Below, one piece after another: positions 24,088-34,392 of a stretch of 64,000 bases of DNA. Position 1 is the first letter of the stretch. Every line of letters begins with the position of its first letter. Source of the stretch: Serendipita indica DSM 11827 (taxonomy: Eukaryota; Basidiomycota; Agaricomycetes; Sebacinales; Serendipitaceae). Under the pieces are notes generated by a model. That model was not told the origin of the DNA and did not search any database. It was given only the letters and a program-made list of their open reading frames with translations. The stretch is from NCBI GenBank assembly GCA_910890315.1, contig CAJVGD010000012.1, positions 806,001 through 870,000 on the forward strand, given 5' to 3'. The position numbers and the translations under genes are program-made.

Positions 24088-25846
24088 ATGTTTCCTGGAA
24101 TGGCGTATCAACCGCTCTCGCCGTTTAGAAAGTCAAACAAGTCCCATCCGACGTTGCCTCCCGACCTCGCCAGGCCAGGAATTGCCCCCATGCCGTTTGA
24201 ATCTCCCAACGCACGCTCAAAGACAATTACAGTCGCAGATGGTCCAAATACTGGTGGTGTACGTCTTGTTTTGTGAATCTGTAAAGCGTACAGTCGCTGA
24301 TGCTCACGCGTTTGCCACTCGTCGACGCGGATATTCTGTCCATCGCGTCCATCGATGGCCATCTAGGCACTAAACCAACATCCTTCGCATTCGCACGCAT
24401 TTCAGATTGGCGTCGCAGAGGACAAGGGAACCCGCCGCACGATGGAGGACGCCCATTCATTCGTCGTCGACTTTGACAATGTCCGTGGACAGGGTTACTT
24501 TGGCCTCTTTGATGGTCACGCCGGAAAGCACGCCGCAGAGTGGTGTGGCCAGCACTTTCACGAGGCGCGCTCCCTTTCTTTTCATAGTAAAGCCGCCAGC
24601 TGATACCATTATACCATCTAGTATCTACTCAAGAATCTCGAATTACATCCAAACTCCAAGATTCCATCCGTCTTGAACAAGACCTTTCATGCCGTAGACT
24701 CGCAACTCTCCCAAATGGCAGCAGAGAATAAGACACACTCTGGATGTACAGCTGTTGCAGCATTCCTCCGGATCGAAGACGAACTCGGTGGCCAGGCATT
24801 CCGAGAGGCGCGTCATTTCCGCACCCAATTACGCCCATCGTCACTCACCTTTTACTAACAGGAACAATCCAATACAGATACAACAATGACAGACGAACCA
24901 ACAAGCTTGACCACCGATGACGACAAGCGTCCGACAACACCCACCTCGAAACCCTCGGCCTCTGGACGGTCGACACCATCCAATTTCGACTCGAAATCTG
25001 GCCACCAGTCACCTGAGAGATCCAACTCGAGTTCAAAGTTGCGAAGCGCCGTCAAGAATTTCACCTCCAAGCTCAGTGGAAATGGTAGTGGGGGTACCAT
25101 CAAGTCGGAAGATGGCAGCACGGGTGTCCCCGTCGTCAAGGGAAGCATACAAGCGCCGTTTGAACCGTGTCATGATGGCTGGGGGTTTGATGTCCCTAGC
25201 AGCAAAAGGAGCAAGAGCTCTGCCTCAGACTCGACGTCTCTGCAATCTTCTGGACCTCCTTCAAAACGATTGAGGAGAGTCCTCTACGCTGCTAATGCTG
25301 GAGACGCGCGGGCCGTGCTTTGTCGGAATGGAGAGGCGCTTCGGTTGACGTATGATCACAAGGGGAGTGATGCGCAAGAGTCGAAACGGATCACTGATGC
25401 GGGTGGATTCGTGATGAACAATCGTGTGAATGGTGAGTGGACTCTGTTTGCGGAATATTGTCGTCGCTGATGCGTTTGTGAATGTAGGTGTCCTTGCTGT
25501 CACGAGGTCCTTGGGTGATTCAGCAATGAAAGACTTTGTTGTTGGTGCGCCCTATACGACCGAGACGGAGGTTGGGCCAGCAGACGAGTTTATCATCATT
25601 GCGTGCGATGGGGTGCGTTTGTCTTTCCTCTTTTCAACATCTCGCTGATGACTCGTCTGGCGATGTGCTCAATCTCTGCAGCTGTGGGACGTGACAGAAG
25701 ATCAAGAAGCCGTCAACCTCGTCCGGGATAAATCAGATGCGCAGCAAATGGCCAAGCTTTTGCTCGAGCATGCGCTCGTCCGGTTTTCGTCGGATAATGT
25801 GACCGTCATGGTCGTGCGCTTCAAGCCCGTTTCTGGGTCGTCGTAG
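24088..25846 (+). CDS. PP2C-type protein phosphatase with low-complexity insertion
   Basis: Mg/Mn-dependent Ser/Thr phosphatase. Six exons, introns at about 24258-24405, 24565-24621 (GC donor), 24788-24877, 25431-25488 and 25615-25680. PPM motifs appear in order: [91 protein letters not shown] and [12 protein letters not shown], carrying the metal-binding Asp residues. Between the [13 protein letters not shown] block and the NAGDARAVL block lies an inserted Ser/Lys/Thr-rich segment of about 125 residues ([20 protein letters not shown] and on) that ordinary PP2Cs lack, probably a surface loop. It is closest in style to yeast Ptc1-like enzymes. The second intron is needed to join HFHE to [10 protein letters not shown] in frame. 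The gene appears intact. Confidence 0.88.
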
Positions 25847-26377
25847 TTTGCAGGTATACCACCGCCGCTAGCGACGAGACGAGTCGAAGAGCGATAAACG
25901 AGAATGAAGGAGTGCTATTTTGACTTGAGACGAGGTGTAACACACCCACATATCACCGTGTATTATCATTCCCAAACTCGACATTGTTGGGTCTAGCTAT
26001 CTATTGCAATGATTTTCTTGGTCCCATTTTCTCTTTGTGAATGGTCCACTGACTTTCGAGGTAGTCGGGTCGCAAATTAAACCAACAGATTTCAGGGCAA
26101 CGACTCTCGACTGATTTACGTAGGAGAATGGCAAAGTTAGCCAATGTCTCTGTCAGTGTTATTCCAGCGCGTTCAATGAATAGGTATCCGGCTGATACCC
26201 GAAATAGGCGTCCAAATAGAAGAGAAAGGCGCCAAGTGGTTAGTCGCTGCTCAGTCCCAAGCACGACCAGGCTCTCCTTGATACCGTTATATCTAGCTCT
26301 TTTCGACGCCAAATTTCACTGAGTAAGTGGATATTTCTTCCTTCGTCGAGAATCCAAACTGACCACACAAGCTCCAG
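25847..26377. other. Intergenic, with a probable 5'UTR intron at 26323-26377
   Basis: No gene is recognised between the PP2C stop and the next F-box gene. GTAAGT at 26323 and CAG ending at 26377 frame a 55-base intron whose acceptor directly touches the ATG of the F-box gene at 26378. Confidence 0.5.
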
Positions 26378-27862
26378 ATGTCGCACCTGAATGCACGAGC
26401 AGAGTCGACGACGCGTTTACTAGACGAAACAATAGACATTCTTCAGTACCTCAGGAGTCACCTCGCGGTCATAGCCAATCTCGACGAGCCGGATGTCCGC
26501 CTCGAACAAGCTCTCCAATCACTGGATGGCAACCTCTCTCAGTCCAAAGTCTCTTTAGAACAAGACCTTTGCAAGATCCAAGCCCATGCGTCCCGCATAC
26601 TCGGACCTCGGTGCTTTATAGACCGCCTCCCAGTGGAACTGATGCAAGATATCTTCCATATGGTTCTAGGGACCAACGAAAAGACGTGGTTCAAGGATTC
26701 GATCAAGCTATCCCATATCTCTCGTCACTGGAGAATGATCACCGCTTCGACGCCGACAATGTGGTCGAACTTTGACTTTTCCATCGAGAAGAGCAAAGAT
26801 GACGCATTGTGCCATTTCTGGACATTTCTCAAGGAAAGAGTACGAGAGACGCCGATTTCCATCAGGATACGAGGTATCTACGATCAAACTGCGCCTCGTC
26901 TTGCATTGTGCAATCTGAGCGCGTTGGAGGCCATTGACGAGCTCGCTTTTTGTATCGAAGACCGTTCATCGTCCAAAGATATCCTCAATGTTGACTATAG
27001 CAATCTCGCCTGCAAGTGCCGCAGCCTCTCCGTTGAGGCTACACGAGGAGGAGATGGCTCTCTTGCGGATATCCTCCATCTTTTTGACGAGGTAGAAGAA
27101 CTCACAGTATCCGGAATGAGCTCATTCACCGTCGGAGACTCACCCAAAGTTTCCCAACTCACCAAACTCGCTCTCAAAGACCTGAGCAGAGTACATATTC
27201 TAGATATCCTCGCAGCGACTACACAGTTGCGAGTACTTCGTTTCTTTGACAGCACCCCTACTGTCACCACTCCCAAGTCTCCCCTGGAGAGCCAGCTCGA
27301 AGCGCTATACGCGGCTGGTGTTGGCGACTGCGAGTGGATTCAGCACCTTCGGTGTCCAAACCTCGAAACAATCGACCTCGAACCGCGTCCGACAGAGCCC
27401 ATATTCCGATTCATCGAGTCGTGTACTGGTTTGAAGAGGGTCGACTGCGACGTGCGCGAGATTTCAGAGCTCCTAGAGCTCATCAAGCGTGCTCCAAATA
27501 TCGAGCACGTCGCGCTTTACGACGAGATAGCGCCATTATACGACTGGACCACCCATCATCTCCTACACCCGCCCTTTCCTCACCTGCACTCCTTGGAGAT
27601 TTGGGATCTCACGTTGACAACGGAGACTCTGGGGGATTTGATCAAGAAGCGCTGTCTGCCCCAGGGACATCCGCTCTCTGAGATGGACAAGGGTGTCCAA
27701 CCGATAGATACGCTCAAGTTTTGCTGGAGGGACAATAACAAGAGCGTAGATGCCTTGGATCTAGAAGGGAATCTTCTCTTGCAGGATGCTAGCCAGGAGA
27801 GAAGTTCGATCAGGAGGTTCAATAGGACGTATACCGAACTAACTATTAAATGGAACCACTGA
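26378..27862 (+). CDS. F-box protein, single coding exon, 494 aa
   Basis: Likely substrate adaptor of an SCF ubiquitin ligase. An N-terminal helix region of about 80 residues precedes the F-box (CFIDRLPVELMQDIFHMVL), then IKLSHISRHWRMITASTPTM and a long LRR-like solenoid with repeated hydrophobic/Cys-Pro phrases (LRCPNLETIDLEP, SCTGLKRVDCDV). It ends with the KKRCLPQGHPLSEMDKGVQP signature seen at the end of the other intact F-box genes of the window. It is open from ATG to stop with no lesion. A splice acceptor immediately precedes the ATG, so a leader exon probably exists. Confidence 0.85.
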   Translation: MSHLNARAESTTRLLDETIDILQYLRSHLAVIANLDEPDVRLEQALQSLDGNLSQSKVSLEQDLCKIQAHASRILGPRCFIDRLPVELMQDIFHMVLGTNEKTWFKDSIKLSHISRHWRMITASTPTMWSNFDFSIEKSKDDALCHFWTFLKERVRETPISIRIRGIYDQTAPRLALCNLSALEAIDELAFCIEDRSSSKDILNVDYSNLACKCRSLSVEATRGGDGSLADILHLFDEVEELTVSGMSSFTVGDSPKVSQLTKLALKDLSRVHILDILAATTQLRVLRFFDSTPTVTTPKSPLESQLEALYAAGVGDCEWIQHLRCPNLETIDLEPRPTEPIFRFIESCTGLKRVDCDVREISELLELIKRAPNIEHVALYDEIAPLYDWTTHHLLHPPFPHLHSLEIWDLTLTTETLGDLIKKRCLPQGHPLSEMDKGVQPIDTLKFCWRDNNKSVDALDLEGNLLLQDASQERSSIRRFNRTYTELTIKWNH

Positions 27863-28149
27863 TTTGTCGACTCCACTATAACTTGATATACTGATGGAGG
27901 ACACTAGTAGTCAGATTGATTAACTAGCTTGACCAGGATAATAGCTAAGACCTTGCCGCTCGGCTTCACATGCTCGGACAACTCCTTGTGGGAAACAATA
28001 AATTCATCTCCTTCTGAATAAGTTCGGTGGCTGAACACAGCTCTCGCCTCGCCGACTGGATGGCTTAGCTCAAACTTGGACCACTTTCATCCCTATATAT
28101 ATCACTCTTCAAGGAGCACAAGCGAGTAATACCGAAGAATACATCTACT

Positions 28150-29854
28150 ATGACAAAGTACGCCTTGATAATTCAATTCTCTTCCAATCTCACAAGGTTG
28201 TTGTAGCCTGGAACCCCGTTGCAGGATTCAAAACGCTCAAAACCTACTCGCAGCGCAGATAAACGCCTGCGCGTACTTCAAGAAGAGATTGGACGAGTCT
28301 GGAGATCTCTTGGAAGACGAAAGCCAACTCGGCGACCACCTCACAGCCATTGAAAACGCCCTTGTGGATAGCGTACCCCTTCTAGGGCATCATGCAGCTC
28401 ATTTCGACATTATAGCGCGTAGCGTGACATCTCGCAAATCCCAAATCTCCCTTTTACCCAACGAGCTACTGAGGGAGGCCCTGGCCCTCGCTATCCATCA
28501 CGAGGTTGACAAATATGACATCCCGTTCCGCCTTTCACGGGTTTGCAGGCTATGGCGGGAGCTTGTACTCACTATTCGTTGGCCATGGTTCTGCGTCTCG
28601 TTCTATCGCGATCGTGAGACAATCAATCGAAATTGGGAGTTTATCTCGCGAGGTCTTAGGTGCCCACCGCAGCACCTTCAAATCTCGGGGTTGAACCGGT
28701 CGACCTCTCACCTTCTGGCCGACATCTCACTCGCCTCCCTCTCGACACTGCACAAGCTAGACATCATCCTTGAATTGGAAGATCTTACGAACGAAATTGA
28801 AAGCTCCCTCAGGTGCAGCTGCCTTGATCTCCGACTCCATGACACTCTCTCGTACAGACTTCGCGGCTTTCCTTTTTTCCAGGTTCTGGGAATCTTTCAT
28901 AACGTTCAAAGGCTTCAATTCATCACTCAAAGGGACACCAACCTCGAGCTTGGCTATCCAGCAACTTTTACAAGCCTAAAGGAGGTCACTCTCTCTGGAT
29001 TAAGGGGACTACCATTTTCCCATATTCTCAAAATGATGCCATCCCTGGACATTCTTCGCCTAGAAAACATTTGCTTCATCTCTTGCGAGCTAGAGGGAAA
29101 CGAAATAGCTCTTGTTAGCACTATCTCCTCATTTGCCCTTCTAGAGGTGCGGACAGGCTGGCTGCGCTCTCTTCAATGTCCCAACTTGACGTCCTTAACG
29201 CTGGATGGGGCTCTCGATGACGTCGGTCCCAGTTTGGTGGCCTTTATATCCGAGGCGCCAATGCTAAAATCGTTGACAATTGTAAGGAGCGACCTCGCGG
29301 TTGATTTCGCCTTGTTGGTGCCTCACTGCCAACAAGTTGAATATCTTGGATTATCTGAAACCGATTTCTTTACCGGCGCCTGGCAAAGCACGGGATCACA
29401 AACGCCGTTCCCGAATCTGAAAACAGTAGATGCTACATGGATCCATGATATCGATTCGCTCATATGGAGCGGCATTATTTCTCGAAGATGTCTTCCCAAA
29501 ACACACCCTCGTTCGAACATTCCGCCGGGCTTGCAGCCAGTCAATCTGCTCGTCGCGCCACATGATCAATCTTATTTTACCGAAGTCCTTGGCAGCAAGT
29601 TCATGGCCGGTGCTACATGCGAGATACGCAGTTGGGAGGATGCATTTGGCGACGAACGGCTCGTCAGCATCATGAAATGGTCTTGGAGCGTAGATATCGC
29701 GTTTTCAATAGACTTTTGTGGTCTAGAAATGGATATGAATGACCTTTGTGCTACTCGTATAAACGGCTCAGTTTCAGAGAAACGTCCCCTGCACAAGGTG
29801 AGACATTCGGTATTCGATTTCATTCAGATATCAATATACACTACACGTACATAA
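28150..29854 (+). CDS. F-box protein with an 8-base first exon
   Basis: Same family as the gene just upstream. The long frame has no ATG at its 5' end. The ATG at 28150 followed by five bases, an intron 28158-28206 (GTACGC...TAG) and then CCTGGAACC gives M-T-N-L-E-P-R-C-R-I-Q-N in frame with the rest, so exon 1 is eight bases. The F-box reads SQISLLPNELLREALALAI, followed by FRLSRVCRLWRELVLTIRW and an LRR-like body. The end carries RRCLPKTHPRSNIPPGLQPV. No lesions seen. It runs tandem with 26378-27862, from which it has diverged strongly. Confidence 0.82.
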
Positions 29855-29945
29855 ATCGAGGTATAATACCAGTAAGTATGAACATTTCTTCCCACCACGC
29901 GCACACATGTGCAAATCGCGGCGAGGCACCTTTTGAATCAAAAGA

Positions 29946-32900
29946 TTACCATGCTTCCGGGAGTGGACCACCAAGGTCCATCGTCCAGGGCGCATTGAGG
30001 AAAATGTCGTCGCTCCCATTGATCGGCAAGCCCAAGTCGGTAAAGCTCGCCTCTTGCAACCACGCCGGGATCGCGTTGGGATTCCATGATCCCGCACTCT
30101 CGACGGGCCAAGTGAACCCAAACTCTTCCATATTGAGCTGATTGCCAAACCCGTCTCCGCTTCCAGCTCCATATACGGCACCGGCGCCATTGTCCAATGC
30201 GCCGCCTGCCGCCTGTTGCTGTTGCTGTTGTTGTTGCTGGTGCTGGAGCAGTGCATCGACTGCACCAGTTGCCAGCGCATTCTCATCGGTGCCGACCATC
30301 CCACCACTGTTTGACACCGTCATTCCAGGCGTGGGGACAGCCGTCCCTAGTCCAAGTTTCCTCCGCAAATTGGCGAGCATGAGTCGGAGCGTGAGCGCGT
30401 AGCGCTCTGCGGCGACTTCGGAGAGCAATTGGGCCAATTGCTCGACTTGAGAGATGATGGACGGGAGCTCGACTTCACCCGGGAACAGGTTGGCAATCTT
30501 GAGGAGGAACAGACCAGAGAATGCACACGTCACGAGCGAGTCGTGTACAGCGTATCGAAGTGCAGCGCTGGAGGGTAGACGGGTTAGCCAGCCGTTCCCT
30601 TGGAATTGTTTACACGTACCGATACGCCTGCGAGTTGAGAAAGGTGGCAAGACAGTTGGATGCCGCTTCCTTTGCCTGGAAAGCGAGCTCGCGCTGTTCA
30701 AAGGGCATCTTGTCCCAAGCAGCCCCACGGAGCGCAACGCAAACGAGCCAGAGTTTGGCATAGTAGAGCTCTCCGATGAGAATCTTGCGGAGCAAGGCGT
30801 CTTCGTCCATCGTCTCCCCTATGACAAAGTTCAGACACGTTACTCGCGCACGCCTGAGGGTAAGCACTCACTGTGCAACGCATCGCAGTCTGCCCACCAC
30901 TGGTCGAGTGCAACATTGGCGCGACGAATAAACGACAAGGTGCCGTGGTTGACATGTCCGTCGAGCGGAGTGAGCGTCTCGTAGATCTGGGCTGAACCAA
31001 GCGGGTCAACAGGTCATTTCCGAGCAGCAACACCGAGTGACTCACTCTTTTGCGCAATGAGCTCGACCTGTGCAACTAGACGCAAGTCGCTAGGGGACGA
31101 GTATTGATGATTGAGGAGGATCCTACAATGGCGCACCGACGTCTCATCTCGGAGTACAATGGGACGTCCAGTACCCAAACTCATCCTGCGAAATCACACA
31201 CTTGTCAACACAAACGAAACAGGACAGGAAACCTGTGATACGTACTGATGGTCAAACCAGTAGAGGCACAGCCAGATCCGCGCCGACACGACGAGGTCAC
31301 GCTCCTCCTCTGGACTCCTACGTCTAGCCGGGTTGGTATCTGCGAGCTTTTCGAGTGCACGGTGAAGACCAAGGTCGAGCGCCATGCGCATTGCATGACC
31401 AGACGGGAGCCATCCAGACGTGGACCATGCGGCCAACAAGAGCATCGCTACCCGAGTCAGTCAGCATCCTGAGCAAAGAGGACCCAAACGAAACAGCCCG
31501 AAACGAGAAGCTCGGGCTTGTTGGGAGCGAACAGAAGCGCAAAGAGAGAGTATCACGAGGAATGGGGATGCATAGAATAGATATTGGGATGGGAAAGAGA
31601 ACACAGAATGGAGAAAATGAGGCTTTACCTTGGACCGCCTCCTTTCTGACCACCGGTCCGAAGAGCGTGCTGCGGGCGATACCTTGTGCCTCTTCAAGAC
31701 ATCGATAGAAGGTTGCGCCGGGTGGACCACATCCTGCACGGATCTTTGCGGCCACAGCCAAGATGGCGTCAAAGCAAAAGGGCGTACGTTCTTTGAGGCT
31801 CTCGTATGTGTCGTAGCTTGGATCGAAGAGCGGAATGAAGAGATGACATCCGGAAAAGAAGATGTTGTAGAGTGATCGCGCTTCTGCATCAGATACGAGC
31901 CCCTTTTCGACAACGTGCGGGAAAGGGTTGGGTGGAATCGGTTCAACTCGCTTGCGCTTGCGACGGCGTTGATGACTGCGGAGACGAAAAAGGGGAAAGA
32001 GTGATCAGTGTTTGTTAACGTACACAGGCGTACAGCCCCAATGGAGCGAGCATTTAGAAGAGAAAAGGGGAACGGGAATAGGGGGTTGTATTCTGGACAT
32101 CAAACAGGAGTTTATCAGGATAAACCCTGCAACCGGCAATTCGTGGGCTTTGTGGGATGCTCGGTAGATGGTTCATAATGAACATGAATGGGGTTTCTGG
32201 GAAGGAGACGGGGTATGTTGATCCTCTTTCGCAACGGAGTGCGGATCACTGGCGAGAATTGCCGAATTGTTGTGATGGAATTTAGCCGACAGCAAGGAAG
32301 TGACGATTGAGTTTTCTCCGGTTTGAACTAGATGTGCTCCTCAGGGCCGGTATCCACCATCGTGCCGGCCAGGGGAGAGGCTCCTCTCGTTCGACAATTG
32401 TGGGAGCGTCATCAAGAAGAACCGGAGGGCAGAACACAGCATAGGAGTAAATCACAAGGAGTGCGGCAATGAAACCGATAGAGGGGAATGGGGCTCCGGA
32501 GACACACACAAAAAATAAATAAGGAATAGAAAAAAGGAGTACTTACGGCGGGCTACCGATTGGTGCACCAGTACCAGCAGCCGCTTCCGCAGCCGCGTTT
32601 GCAAGTCCCTGAAGCGCTTCGATGGGAGCGTTTAAGGTCGCGCGAGGAAGCGTGTCCTCACTCTCATCATCCGACGAAGGAGCGGTACTCGGGACAATTC
32701 CGTACGTGGCATACTTGTGAGGCGGTGGAGCGAAGCCCGGGAGCGGGGGGAAGCGACGTTTGTTGGCGGGAGATTGTCCACCTCCTGCAGCCCCAGCCGA
32801 GGCAGGGCGACCTACGGCGGCACCGTGAGCGACATTTATGCCTGTAGCTTGTGCAGTCCCTGATCCAGATGTACCTCCTGGCGTTGAGGGGAAAAAATTG

Positions 32901-34019
32901 TCCGGGGAAAGATGGCCGCCTTGCTGACCTCCTGCGGGGTTACCTCCTTGTGGAAAACGTGGGCCAGTGGCAGACTGGGGGAATGCGCTCGAGGATGGCG
33001 TGGGCGGGTAGACGGGTTGAGTGTTCTGGAGTGCGTTGAGGATGCGGTCGAGCGAGGATTGGAGACCGATCATCTGAGATTGCATAACCTATGAAAAGCG
33101 TCATAAATATGGAATAAATTGCCAAAAGTGTCGGATATGTACCAAGTATTGGCCTTCGAGACGGCTGACGCGCCTTGAGCATGTAGTCAGAGTCCCAATA
33201 TATCAATCTGGGGGGGGAAAAGCTGCTTACTCGATAGATCCGTTTGCGACTTGGACATTTTTCTTCTCTGGCTTTTCGAAAATACACTGAGTGCCGCTCA
33301 ACTGGCAACGTCGGCAGGGAGCCTGAATGAAGTGCTCAGATAAAGCGTATGCGGGAGAGAGTATGAAAAATAAGTAAAGACGCCTCGAGCGTCTACAGAG
33401 GTCAATATGGCGGGGCTCGCGTGCGGACCGAGCGAGGGAGCGGCGGACCGCGTTTGGATTTGCGGGGTTGAGCGACAGAGGCCGTCTATGGGTGCTAACC
33501 ACTAACCTCTCCTTCACACCGATTCTTTCCTTTACGACACGCAGTACACGCACGCGCTCCTCTCTTTGGAATGCTCGCCTGCTGCATCACCGGTGCGTTG
33601 TTTCCTCCCGTCGTCGTTACGGGCACTGGCGGTGGGGGCTGCTGGACGTGCTGGACGTGCTGAGCACCGTTGGAAGCTGCAGGATCTGGATACGAGGCAC
33701 TCGAGGACATTCTGCGCCGCTTGGTAGGCGGATATTCTGCAGACGACGGTGGACTGGTGGACATGGTCGTGTACCAGCCTAGGTTTTGGTGGTGGTGCAT
33801 GCTCCCGGGGACGCTGTGCGGGGAATGGCCACCAAACTGTTGCTGATGCTGTTGTAAATGATGTTGGGATAGCCCAATGTTGGTAGACGACGAGGGCGGG
33901 GACGCAAAACTCTGGGCCCGCATTCGTCGCAATCCGCGCGTCATACTGTTGAGGGCAATATCTGGCCCAGGAGAATGTGACCGACGCCGTCCTTGATCGT
34001 CGCTGTGGTATGGATGCAT
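29946..34019 (-). CDS. Zn2Cys6 fungal transcription factor with middle homology region
   Basis: Nuclear DNA-binding regulator. The N-terminus is His/Gln/Pro-rich (HHLQQHQQQFGG). The zinc cluster is split by the intron 33323-33506: CTACRKGKNRCEGE joins APCRRCQLSGTQC, giving the canonical C-X2-C-X6-C-X5-C-X2-C-X6-C. After a low-complexity linker comes a basic patch (HQRRRKRKRVEP) and the fungal-specific regulatory domain (LYNIFFSGCHLFIPLFDPSY, SGHAMRMALDLGLHRALEKL, RIWLCLYWFDHQ, MSLGTGRPIVL). The C-terminus has a poly-Gln run of about ten residues and an aromatic/acidic tail. Several exons are joined by short introns, but one intron (about 31979-32545) is near 570 bases. Layout is like PrtT/Leu3-type regulators; the target pathway cannot be told from the sequence. 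The SDR gene lies head-to-tail beyond it. Confidence 0.85.
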
Positions 34020-34392
34020 TTGTAGAACGAAAAAAAAAAACTAAGGACGATCCCCCCTTGCCGGGAGAGTGCGGCAGTTATATAAGTATGCGAAAGTTTA
34101 CGTCGGCGAAATGGGTAGCCACAAGTCGAACAAACGTATGCTTATACACAACGCCCCTGCCATAACCTAACCGCTACAGATCACTCTTCAGACCCCGGGT
34201 CGGGTGATGTTGAACAAGAAGAAGAAGAGAAGCACCCCTGGACACTGCTTGCCTTCCATCAGACATGCCACAGTATCGCCGACCAGCCATGCCACCCCGT
34301 CCCTGCGTCGCCGATGGAATGAGCCTCGTCCCCTCCCCTCTCCCCCCCGCCTTGTCCGACAACACCTTGACGACCTCGGCGAGAGGGTATCC

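Noticed and set aside
30190-30240. Trinucleotide tract read as a cysteine-rich plus-strand protein
   Set aside because: It is the antisense of the poly-Gln run in the Zn2Cys6 transcription factor.
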